Shown: positions 46,469-53,689 of the stretch, one piece after another
How positions within the stretch are numbered: the stretch's first letter is position 1
Layout: each line of letters opens with the position of its first letter
NCBI RefSeq assembly: GCF_007005445.1
Contig: NZ_CP041387.1
Coordinates: forward strand, 3,187,001-3,251,000
Direction: 5' to 3'
DNA length: 64,000 bases
Source of the DNA: Rhodopseudomonas palustris
Lineage (GTDB): Bacteria > Pseudomonadota > Alphaproteobacteria > Rhizobiales > Xanthobacteraceae
Position numbers and translations under genes: made by a program
Notes under the pieces: generated by a model
Told to the model about the DNA's origin: nothing
Databases searched by the model: none
Seen by the model: only the letters and a program-made list of their open reading frames with translations

Positions 46469-48139
46469 TCAGCCCAGGTTCAGTTCTTTGAAGAAGTCGT
46501 TGCCCTTGTCATCGACGATGATGAAGGCCGGGAAGTCGACGACGTCGATCTTCCAGATCGCCTCCATGCCGAGCTCGGGATATTCCAGTACCTCGACCTT
46601 CTTGATGCAGTGCTCGGCGAGGTTCGCCGCGGCGCCGCCGATCGAGCCGAGATAGAACCCGCCGTATTTCTTGCAGGCCTCGCGCACCGCGGGGGCGCGG
46701 TTGCCCTTGGCGACCATGACCATCGAGCCGCCGGCCGCCTGGAACTGATCGACGAACGAATCCATGCGCCCCGCAGTGGTCGGGCCGAACGCGCCGGAGG
46801 CGTAGCCGTCCGGGGTCTTGGCCGGGCCGGCGTAGTACACCGGATGGTTCTTGAAATAGTCCGGCAGCGGCTCGCCCTTCTCCAGCCGATCGCGCAGCTT
46901 GGCGTGGGCAGCATCGCGCGCCACGATCATGGTGCCGGTCAGCGACAGCCGGGTCTTGGTCGGATACTTGGTCAGCGTGGCGAGGATCTCCTTCATCGGC
47001 TGATTGAGGTCGATCTTGACCACCTCATCGCCGAGCGCCTGCTCGACCTCGGGCAGATACTGCGCCGGATTGTGCTCCAGCTCCTCCAGATACACGCCGT
47101 CCCTGGTGATCTTGCCGAGCATCTGGCGATCGGCCGAGCACGACACCCCGAGGCCGATCGGCAGCGAGGCGCCGTGGCGCGGCAGCCGGATGACGCGGAC
47201 GTCGTGGCAGAAATACTTGCCGCCGAACTGCGCGCCGACGCCGAGGCTCTGCGTCATCTTGTGGATTTCCTGCTCCATCTCGACGTCGCGGAAGGCGTTG
47301 CCGAGTTCGGAGCCTTGGGTCGGCAGCGCATCGAGATAGCGTGCGGATGCGAGCTTCACGGTCTTCATCGTGGTCTCGACCGAAGTGCCGCCGATCACGA
47401 TCGCCAGGTGATAGGGCGGGCACGCCGCGGTGCCGAGCGTCATGATCTTCTCTTTCAGGAACGCCAGCAGCCGGTCGCGGGTCAGCAGCGACGGCGTCGC
47501 CTGGAACAGGAAGCTCTTGTTGGCCGAGCCGCCGCCCTTGGCCATGAACATGAACTTGTAGGCCGAATCTGTTTCAGGAGAGCCACCCTCGGCGTAGATC
47601 TCGCACTGCGCCGGCATGTTGTTGGCGGTGTTCTTCTCCTCGAACATCGACAGCGGCGCGACCTGCGAGTAGCGCAGGTTACGGCGCAAGTAAGCGTCGC
47701 GCGCGCCTTCCGACAGCGCCGCCTCGTCATCGCCGTCGGTGATGACGTTCGAGCCCTTCTTGCCCATGATGATCGCGGTGCCGGTGTCCTGGCACATCGG
47801 CAGCACGCCGCCGGCGGCGATGTTGGCGTTCTTCAGAAAGTCGAGCGCGACGAACTTGTCGTTCGGGCTCGCCTCGGGGTCGTCCAGGATGGCGCGGAGC
47901 TGCTTGAGGTGGCCGGGCCGCAGATAATGGTTGATCTCGCCGAACGCGGCCTCCGACAGCGCCCGCAGCGCCTCGCGCTCCACCACCAGCATGTCGCGCC
48001 CGAGCACCTTCTCGACCCGCACGCCCTCCGACGTGATCTTGCGGTAGACGGTGTCGTCCTTGCCCAGCGGGAACAGCGGGGTGTGCCTGTAGGGCGGAAC
48101 CGGCGTGGCGGCGGACGGAATCGGCGTGGGAGCGTTCAT
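46469..48139 (-). CDS. fumA: Class I fumarate hydratase (iron-sulfur)
   Basis: A 556-residue enzyme that converts fumarate to malate in the TCA cycle with a 4Fe-4S cluster. The cluster cysteines appear in [10 protein letters not shown], in the segment [10 protein letters not shown] and near [10 protein letters not shown]. The C-terminal half carries [20 protein letters not shown] and GKKGSNV earlier, matching family landmarks. The ATG at 48139 was chosen over the TTG at 48145. The gene stands alone downstream of a palindromic repeat and upstream of a toxin-antitoxin pair. Confidence 0.95.
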   Translation of the reverse strand: MNAPTPIPSAATPVPPYRHTPLFPLGKDDTVYRKITSEGVRVEKVLGRDMLVVEREALRALSEAAFGEINHYLRPGHLKQLRAILDDPEASPNDKFVALDFLKNANIAAGGVLPMCQDTGTAIIMGKKGSNVITDGDDEAALSEGARDAYLRRNLRYSQVAPLSMFEEKNTANNMPAQCEIYAEGGSPETDSAYKFMFMAKGGGSANKSFLFQATPSLLTRDRLLAFLKEKIMTLGTAACPPYHLAIVIGGTSVETTMKTVKLASARYLDALPTQGSELGNAFRDVEMEQEIHKMTQSLGVGAQFGGKYFCHDVRVIRLPRHGASLPIGLGVSCSADRQMLGKITRDGVYLEELEHNPAQYLPEVEQALGDEVVKIDLNQPMKEILATLTKYPTKTRLSLTGTMIVARDAAHAKLRDRLEKGEPLPDYFKNHPVYYAGPAKTPDGYASGAFGPTTAGRMDSFVDQFQAAGGSMVMVAKGNRAPAVREACKKYGGFYLGSIGGAAANLAEHCIKKVEVLEYPELGMEAIWKIDVVDFPAFIIVDDKGNDFFKELNLG

Positions 48140-48243
48140 GGACAAGGCCTCGAATGGGGAAATTCGCGGCCCTGTCTAGGCGGTTTCGGCGGGATTTTGA
48201 AGGGTTCAAAACGGGAGGGAGGGCGGCAGGAAGTGGGCAGGCT

Positions 48244-48528
48244 TCAGACCTTGCGATCCCGTGCGCAATGGAGCACTGCGGTCACGATCACCCGTTGCTC
48301 CGTCTCATCCACTTCGTAGACAAGAATGTAGGGCAATCGAGGGACGACCCACTCCAGCGTTCCCGGATCTTGCCCCAGCCGTCCCATCAAGGGGAACGAG
48401 AGCAGCAATTCTGCACTGCTGAACAGCCGTCCCACTACGCGTTTCGCGTTAACCGGGCTATCGCTGGCGATCCAATTGAATATCTGTTCGAGATCATCAA
48501 GCGCGCGATCGTCGAAGACCAGCCTCAT
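48244..48528 (-). CDS. ParE-type toxin
   Basis: A 94-residue protein with the ParE/RelE fold pattern (DRALDDLEQIFNWIASDSPV, then AKRVVGRLFSSAELLLSFPL, GRLGQDPGT and YILVYEVDETEQRVIVTAVL followed by H). ParE toxins act on DNA gyrase. The frame overlaps the upstream antitoxin by four bases (ATGA-type junction). The order antitoxin first, toxin second fits parDE. Complete and without visible lesions. Confidence 0.9.
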   Translation of the reverse strand: MRLVFDDRALDDLEQIFNWIASDSPVNAKRVVGRLFSSAELLLSFPLMGRLGQDPGTLEWVVPRLPYILVYEVDETEQRVIVTAVLHCARDRKV

Positions 48529-48758
48529 TGCCGAGGCTGCGAACCTAACCGTGCAATCCGCTGCCGAGCATCCTCGTGAGTAACCAGCTTGCGGTTCGGA
48601 TCGGCTCGGCGTCGGCGGACTTCAGCAACCTGCGCTTCGGTCAGGCGCAAACCATGCATCTGCTGGACGTAGTCCAGCAGCGCAACCGCGGCTGCATCTT
48701 GCTCGGATTCCGAGAGCTTGGCGACCTGCTGCAGTGCCTGTTGAAGGAGTTCGGTCAT
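48525..48758 (-). CDS. Antitoxin of the ParE-type pair
   Basis: A 77-residue protein (MTELLQQALQQVAKLSESEQ, LRLTEAQVAEVRRRRADPNR). It looks like the small antitoxins of the 'addiction module component, TIGR02574-like' group that sits upstream of ParE-type toxins. Overlap of four bases with the toxin supports coupling. DNA-binding role not visible directly. Confidence 0.8.
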   Translation of the reverse strand: MTELLQQALQQVAKLSESEQDAAAVALLDYVQQMHGLRLTEAQVAEVRRRRADPNRKLVTHEDARQRIARLGSQPRQ

Positions 48759-48880
48759 AGGGAAAGACTACTACTTCGTCCCTCCGTCCGCCACTTCCGA
48801 TTGCCCCGGCGTGTCTCGGATTTTGCATTTTCCTCCGCCTCCGCTATGGAAATCGGCCTGTATTGATCGCGGAGGGGTTG

Positions 48881-49378
48881 ATGATCACCGTTGCCGACCG
48901 TTCGTCCCGCATCCAGCACCATACCGCTTGGCTGGTCGGCCTCGCCCTCGCGCTCGCTGCCCTCACCCTCGCCTCCCCCGCCCGGGCCGATCATTGCGAC
49001 GATCTCGCCAAGCAGCTCAAGGCCCAGATCGGCGGGGTCGGCATCGGCAAGACCGCCGCCAATACGATCTATCTGTCGCATCCGGCCGCGAAGGCGCTGC
49101 GGCTGGGGTGTCCGAGCCGGACGGTCAAGAACGAGATTTACGGGCAAGCACCGGCGCGAAAACCGTCGCCGGCATTCGTCGAACTGATCGCCAGCGCCGC
49201 CGCGATCGTGTTCACCATCCCGAAGCCGGACACGCTGCGCGGCGTCAAGCGCTGCTTCGGGCGGGTCGGACTCCTGCGCGGCAACGACATCAAGACCCGG
49301 TTCCGCCGGCTCGACATGCGCTGCGCCCGGACCAAGACCGACTCCTCGATCTCGATCAGCCGCGACAGCAGCGAATAG
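48881..49378 (+). CDS. Exported hypothetical protein
   Basis: A 165-residue protein with a signal peptide (WLVGLALALAALTLASPARA, cleavage near residue 36). The mature part has cysteines at four places and ends in a serine-rich tail; no domain recognised. GGAGGGG lies seven bases before the ATG at 48881, fixing this start. Function unknown. Confidence 0.75.
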   Translation: MITVADRSSRIQHHTAWLVGLALALAALTLASPARADHCDDLAKQLKAQIGGVGIGKTAANTIYLSHPAAKALRLGCPSRTVKNEIYGQAPARKPSPAFVELIASAAAIVFTIPKPDTLRGVKRCFGRVGLLRGNDIKTRFRRLDMRCARTKTDSSISISRDSSE

Positions 49379-49574
49379 CCGCAAACCGGCCCCGCTTCTT
49401 TCCCGAGGCGACATCACGCATTTGAAGCAAATGCCGGCGCAGAAATGCGCGCAAACTTCACCGGACGGCGCGATCATCGCCTGTGATCCGATGCCTCCCT
49501 GGGCGCGGCCGATGGCAAGCCGCCACCGACGCACCATGTCATCGGGGGACGTTGGCCAACACGAGGAAAGACTG

Positions 49575-49745
49575 ATGAGCAGCATTTCGAGCGTGTCGTC
49601 GACCCAGGTCGCCAAACCGACGACGCAGGCGAGCCCGCCGCCGCCCCCGCCGCCGCCGAAGGACGACAAGGACACCACCAGCATCCAGCCGCCGAAGGCG
49701 GCGCTGCCGCCCGGCCAGGGCACGCGCATCGACCAGATCGCGTAG
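49575..49745 (+). CDS. Small proline-rich protein
   Basis: A 56-residue hydrophilic protein with a run of eight prolines (SPPPPPPPPKDDKD). GAGGAAAG stands before the ATG at 49575. The composition is natural for a secreted or linker-like protein but there is no signal peptide. Function unknown; the short length leaves some doubt that it is real. Confidence 0.55.
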   Translation: MSSISSVSSTQVAKPTTQASPPPPPPPPKDDKDTTSIQPPKAALPPGQGTRIDQIA

Positions 49746-49886
49746 CTGCCGAAACAGGGACCGCGCGCAGGACGACTGGCCCCGCCGCGCGCGGGGCTTT
49801 GTCGTTTCGGTGCCGACACGCGGAGGGCCGCTGGCATGCGGCCCACGCTCTGCTAGACTCCGTGGGTGGATAGCGGAGTAGCGCTG

Positions 49887-50246
49887 ATGAGCGACGTCAG
49901 AGTCATGACCGGCGGCTGCCATTGCGGCCTGGTGCGGTTCGAATGCACCACGGACCTGGCGATGGTCACGGCCTGCAACTGCTCGATCTGCACCAAGAAG
50001 GGACTGCACTTCACCTTCCTGCCGCCGAAGAGCTTTCAGCTCCGCGCCGGCGAGGACAGCCTGAAGGAATACCTGTTCAACAAGCGCGCGATCAGCCACC
50101 AGCTCTGCGGCGAATGCGGCGTCGAAGTGTTCGCGCGCGGCACCAAGCCCGACGGCACCGAAGTGGTGGCGCTGAACGTCTCGTGCATCGACGGCATCGA
50201 ACTGTCGCAACTGACGATGACCCCGATCGACGGCCGTCACAGGTAG
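49887..50246 (+). CDS. GFA-family (CENP-V/GFA) zinc-binding protein
   Basis: A 119-residue protein of the glutathione-dependent formaldehyde-activating fold. Zinc-binding cysteines appear as GGCHCG near residue 10, CNCSIC near residue 32 and CGECG near residue 78. Members bind zinc and often glutathione adducts; the exact activity differs between members. The start at 49887 begins MSDVRVMTGG; an upstream GTG at 49866 was rejected. Confidence 0.88.
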   Translation: MSDVRVMTGGCHCGLVRFECTTDLAMVTACNCSICTKKGLHFTFLPPKSFQLRAGEDSLKEYLFNKRAISHQLCGECGVEVFARGTKPDGTEVVALNVSCIDGIELSQLTMTPIDGRHR

Positions 50247-50267
50247 GCGGCGGCCACATCTTCCACC

Positions 50268-50369
50268 GTCATTCCGGGGCGCTCGCGTCAGCGGGCGAAC
50301 CCGGAATCTCGAGCTAATGTGCTCGGATCAGATTCCGGGTTCGCGCCTGTCGGCGCGCCCCGGAATGAC
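50268..50369. repeat. Palindromic repeat, family A
   Basis: Begins GTCATTCCGGGGCGC and ends GCGCCCCGGAATGAC with inner GCGAACCCGGAATC and AGATTCCGGGTTCGC. Lies between convergent GFA and GST genes. Confidence 0.85.
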
Positions 50370-50402
50370 TTGGGGAGAGATCGAGCGCCACCGGACAAGC
50401 TG

Positions 50403-51113
50403 TTACTTATCCAGCTCCTTGTAGTGCCGGAAGATGCCGTCCTGGTTGAACGGAATGCGGCGGTCGCTGGTGAGGTAGGCGGCGATGTTCGGGCGCTCGG
50501 CGATGCGGTCGTGCAACGCGACCAGCTTGGGAATGTCGCGCTCGAATGCCTTCATGTGCTTCGGAAACGCGTAGCGCAGGCCCTCGACGATCTGGAACAG
50601 CGACAGATCGGCGTAGCTCGGCTTGCGCCCCGTCAGATACGCACCGCCACCGCCGGCGATCAGGCGCTCGAAATAGCCGAGGAATTTCGGGGCACGGTTG
50701 TCCCAGAATTCGGCGCTGCGCTTCCTCGCCGGCTTCCGCTGGTCGTCGTAGTACAGCATGGTGCCGATCGGGTGATGGGTGTCGTGCACCTCCTGCACCA
50801 GGTCGGCGATGGTGAGCTGGAGCTGATGCACCCACAGCCGTCCCGATTCGGTGGCGGGTGCGAGACCGTGGCGGCTGCCGAGATACAGCAGGATATTGGC
50901 GGTCTGGCCGATGGTCAGCTTGCCGGCTTTCAGAAACGGCGGCGCGAATGGCGGCGTGCCCTGATCGGCCTGCATCAGCTTCATCATGGTCGCCATGCCG
51001 GCCTTGCCGCGGCGGGCGGCATCGACATAGCCGGCACCAGCCTCTTCCAGCGCCAGCCGCACGAACTCGCCGCGACCCTGAATGGTCGGCCAGTAGTATA
51101 ATTCGTAAGCCAT
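50403..51113 (-). CDS. Glutathione S-transferase-like protein
   Basis: A 236-residue protein with a thioredoxin-like N-terminal domain (YELYYWPTIQGRGEFVRLAL, then FAPPFLKAGKLTIGQTANILLYLG) and an all-helical C-terminal domain (FLGYFERLIAGGGGAYLTG, LSLFQIVEGLRYAFPKHMKA). This is the usual GST layout. Serine or tyrosine at the active site cannot be assigned with certainty. The gene is convergent with the GFA gene at 49887 across a palindromic repeat. Confidence 0.9.
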   Translation of the reverse strand: MAYELYYWPTIQGRGEFVRLALEEAGAGYVDAARRGKAGMATMMKLMQADQGTPPFAPPFLKAGKLTIGQTANILLYLGSRHGLAPATESGRLWVHQLQLTIADLVQEVHDTHHPIGTMLYYDDQRKPARKRSAEFWDNRAPKFLGYFERLIAGGGGAYLTGRKPSYADLSLFQIVEGLRYAFPKHMKAFERDIPKLVALHDRIAERPNIAAYLTSDRRIPFNQDGIFRHYKELDK

Positions 51114-51177
51114 CGGTTCGGCCCCTGTGGTGAGCGCCGCACGGCCTGCATTGCGGCCGGTCTCCTCCGGAGCCTAA

Positions 51178-51211
51178 CAAAAAAGCGCCGCGGAAGGTCC
51201 GCGGCGCTTCG
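51178..51211 (-). terminator. Rho-independent terminator of the Tim44-like gene
   Basis: On the minus strand CGCCGCGGACC and GGTCCGCGGCG-type arms form a perfect stem, followed by a run of T bases (AAAAAA on the plus strand at 51179-51184). It lies about 27 bases after the stop at 51238. Confidence 0.85.
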
Positions 51212-51237
51212 ATGAGGGATCGCTCTGGCGAAGAGCG

Positions 51238-52314
51238 TCAGTTGGTCTGCTGGATCGCCGCCAGTTCCCAGCTCGCGCCGGGACGCCGGGTGAAGGTCCA
51301 GATCTCGGTGGCCTCGATCGGCGTCTCGCTGCCGGCGACCAGCCGGTCGGTGCCGCGCTCCAGGGTCTTGTCGACCAGCGAGAACCGCATCGCCACGGTG
51401 GCGAAATCGGTTTCACCCTCGGTCCACGCTTCGGCGAGATCGCCCTGCAGCAGCTTCACGTCCGACACCTTGTTGATGTCGTTGGCGGCCTTGTTCTCCT
51501 CCAGATCCTTGGCGAAGTACGAAGCCATTTCCGGCGTAGCGAGCTCACGCAGCCGATCGATATCTTCGTTCGACCAGGCGGCCTGGACCTCGCCGAGCAG
51601 CCGCTCGAACGCCTCGTAGTCGTCCGGCTTGATCTCGAGCGGCCGATCGTTGCGCGCGCCGCCGCCGAAACCAAAGCCGGAGCGATAACCGGACTGCGAC
51701 GCCTGCGCGGTACCTTGGGCAGTACCTTGGGCCGCACTCTGGTCCATGGCATGCGTGGCCCTGCCCATCGGGCCCGTGGCGTCTGCTCCATCGGGCCGCG
51801 GGCCCTGGCCTGCCGCCGGACCAGCCGCATAGGCTGCCTGCTGGTTGTTGCGGCGCTGCCACCAACCCCAGGCCAGACGGGCCAGGATCACGACCAGCGC
51901 CACCTGCAGTATCAGCCCGATGATCGAGGCGAAGCTGCCGAGACCCGACAGGAAGCCGCCGCCGAACAGCATGCCGAGCAGGCCGGCGCCGAGGAAACCG
52001 GCTGCGAGGCCGCCGAGCATGCCCATGCCCGGACGGTTGAAGAAGCCGCCCTTGTTGGCAGCGCCTGCGGCGGGTGCGTTCATGCCGGGGCTGCCCGGCT
52101 GGCTGTAGGTGCGGTTGAGCGGTTGGGCGGCCCCCGGTGCGGTGGTGGTGCTCGGCGGCGCCGCGAAGCTGCGCGAGCCGCGCGAGCCCATGCTGCCGCT
52201 GCGACCGGCACGGGCGTCGGCGGCCGACGACAGCACCATCGCCATCGGCAGGGCCAAAGCCATGGTCACGGCAAGAGCAGCGATAACGCCGCGCGTGCGA
52301 TGCAAGAAATTCAT
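51238..52314 (-). CDS. Tim44-like domain membrane protein
   Basis: A 358-residue protein. An N-terminal signal-anchor (VIAALAVTMALALPMAMVLS) is followed by a low-complexity S/R/G/P region, a glycine-rich double membrane region (MLGGLAAGFLGAGLLGMLFG, then FASIIGLILQVALVVILARL), a linker with a Q-G-T-A repeat, and from about residue 230 a Tim44-like domain (LEIKPDDYEAFERLLGEVQA, LRELATPEMASYFAKDLEEN). Bacterial Tim44-like proteins are poorly understood; some associate with membrane protein biogenesis. A terminator follows on the minus strand. Confidence 0.85.
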   Translation of the reverse strand: MNFLHRTRGVIAALAVTMALALPMAMVLSSAADARAGRSGSMGSRGSRSFAAPPSTTTAPGAAQPLNRTYSQPGSPGMNAPAAGAANKGGFFNRPGMGMLGGLAAGFLGAGLLGMLFGGGFLSGLGSFASIIGLILQVALVVILARLAWGWWQRRNNQQAAYAAGPAAGQGPRPDGADATGPMGRATHAMDQSAAQGTAQGTAQASQSGYRSGFGFGGGARNDRPLEIKPDDYEAFERLLGEVQAAWSNEDIDRLRELATPEMASYFAKDLEENKAANDINKVSDVKLLQGDLAEAWTEGETDFATVAMRFSLVDKTLERGTDRLVAGSETPIEATEIWTFTRRPGASWELAAIQQTN

Positions 52315-52435
52315 GTCACTCCCTCAATCCCCGGCAGGGGGAAGCCTAGTAAAAATGGGCAGCGCCGATCAAAAAGAAAGCGGGCGCGTCGTCGCACGCC
52401 TGCGGCGCTCGGTCGCGGGAGGCCTGAATCGACAG

Positions 52436-52470
52436 CCTAATTGTAGAAGGAACCCTAATTGTAGAAGGAA
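52436..52470. repeat. 17-bp tandem duplication at the end of the FRG-cassette small gene
   Basis: CCTAATTGTAGAAGGAA occurs twice with one base between (52436-52452 and 52454-52470). The right copy contains the stop codon and final codons of the small gene; the left copy duplicates them behind the stop. Confidence 0.85.
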
Positions 52471-52826
52471 GAAGTGTCGATGGTGACAGATTCGACGACG
52501 ACTTTGCCGGTCTGCCTGTCAAAGGTCCCCGCCACTTGCACCGGAAAGGCGTCGGAGACGGCCGTCGAGTCGCGACGATCGCCGTAATTCAAAGTCACAT
52601 ACACGTCGCCCACAGCCTCGAACGAATTGTCCGGCCCCTCGAAAATACCGTCAGGATTCGCGTCGATCGACTCGAATTCGGTGTGGGTCGACAACTGATC
52701 GAGTTGATCCCATTCCGGCGAAGAGGCCAGATCGTATTCGCTGACCGCATCGATGATCGCTCGAAGCAGCTTCCGGTCTTCGACCGGCTTCAACTTCGGA
52801 ACCTGATGAGCGCCGGTGACCGTCAT
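52455..52826 (-). CDS. Small protein of the FRG cassette
   Basis: A 123-residue protein that begins MTVTGAHQVPKLKPVEDRKL and ends VESVTIDTSSFYN, a C-terminal beta-rich segment. Its start overlaps the stop of the FRG gene by four bases, so it is coupled to it. The function is not known to me. The TSSFYN ending and strand pattern bring to mind predicted nuclease-associated domains, but I cannot confirm this. The low GC matches the FRG gene, so the two arrived together. Confidence 0.6.
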   Translation of the reverse strand: MTVTGAHQVPKLKPVEDRKLLRAIIDAVSEYDLASSPEWDQLDQLSTHTEFESIDANPDGIFEGPDNSFEAVGDVYVTLNYGDRRDSTAVSDAFPVQVAGTFDRQTGKVVVESVTIDTSSFYN

Positions 52827-53617
52827 CTGACCGCTCCCAATCCGATACCAGCATTGTACTGCCAGGCAAGGCGCGCGCCCAAGCCGTCCAATCCTCCCAT
52901 GATCCGCTGCGAATCCATACCAAAATAGAACAGCCGCCGCTGAAAATAGCCGCGCAGGGCAGCCGGAATATCGAAAACGTGAGCCGCATCGTCCAGCGGT
53001 GCCGCCCACGGCACGTTCGGTGCAGGATGAGAACTGAACAACCCGCCTTGATTCACGATCCTCGTAGCCACCGCACGCGGAAGCAGAAATCCAACCTCGC
53101 TCCTTGCGAAGGGGTCCTCGTCCGCCGTTTGATCGATGATCTGTCGCGTCCTCACTCTGTAAGCGACGATACGCGCGCCGACCTCGCCGGCGGCAGGCAC
53201 CGCCTGAAACGAGGGCGAGCGCGGTCTCGTGATCCGGACCGATACACTCTTGGGAGACGCCGTAACGGCGAAATAGGCCGCGACCAGAGGATTGGTCGTC
53301 CAGTCGAGCAGCCGGGTGGGCAGACCATGATGCTGAGCAAGGGCAAGTCGCTCCCACCGGCTCAGCCGAGACAAATCCGTGAACTCGGCAGCTCGCCGCT
53401 CGAATATTTCGATAAGCGTCCGCTCCTTGGCGAGCGAGTACTTTCCGCGCCCGATACCCGGCAGCAGTTCGAACCCTGGATCTCCCAGCCCGCGGAAAAC
53501 CCAACCGCTATCGGCGTGGCCGTCAAGCCACTCCAGAAAGCGCGCCCAGACCTCAAGCCTCTTTTTGCCCGCCAACGCCTGTGGGGTGAGCTTAGATCGC
53601 TTGTCGTCACTGCTCAT
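52823..53617 (-). CDS. FRG-domain protein
   Basis: A 264-residue protein with the FRG domain (Pfam PF08867). The name-giving F-R-G is at 41-43 (GWVFRGLGDPGFELLPGIGR) and the conserved QHHGLPTRLLDWTTNPLVAA follows at about 95-114. FRG domains are found in bacterial defence-associated and toxin-like proteins, but the biochemical activity is unclear to me. GGGGAGC precedes the ATG at 53617. The gene overlaps a 123-residue partner by four bases. GC is lower than the flanks, which suggests horizontal transfer. Confidence 0.85.
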   Translation of the reverse strand: MSSDDKRSKLTPQALAGKKRLEVWARFLEWLDGHADSGWVFRGLGDPGFELLPGIGRGKYSLAKERTLIEIFERRAAEFTDLSRLSRWERLALAQHHGLPTRLLDWTTNPLVAAYFAVTASPKSVSVRITRPRSPSFQAVPAAGEVGARIVAYRVRTRQIIDQTADEDPFARSEVGFLLPRAVATRIVNQGGLFSSHPAPNVPWAAPLDDAAHVFDIPAALRGYFQRRLFYFGMDSQRIMGGLDGLGARLAWQYNAGIGLGAVR

Positions 53618-53689
53618 CGAGCAGCTCCCCCTACACCGGGACTGATCGAACCATCTCAGAAATCAAATACGTCATCTCACCAATGTATT

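Noticed and set aside
46610..48319. Long plus-strand frame opposite fumA
   Set aside because: It mirrors the fumarase coding strand and its translation is rich in R, L, A and D. The minus-strand gene has clear motifs.
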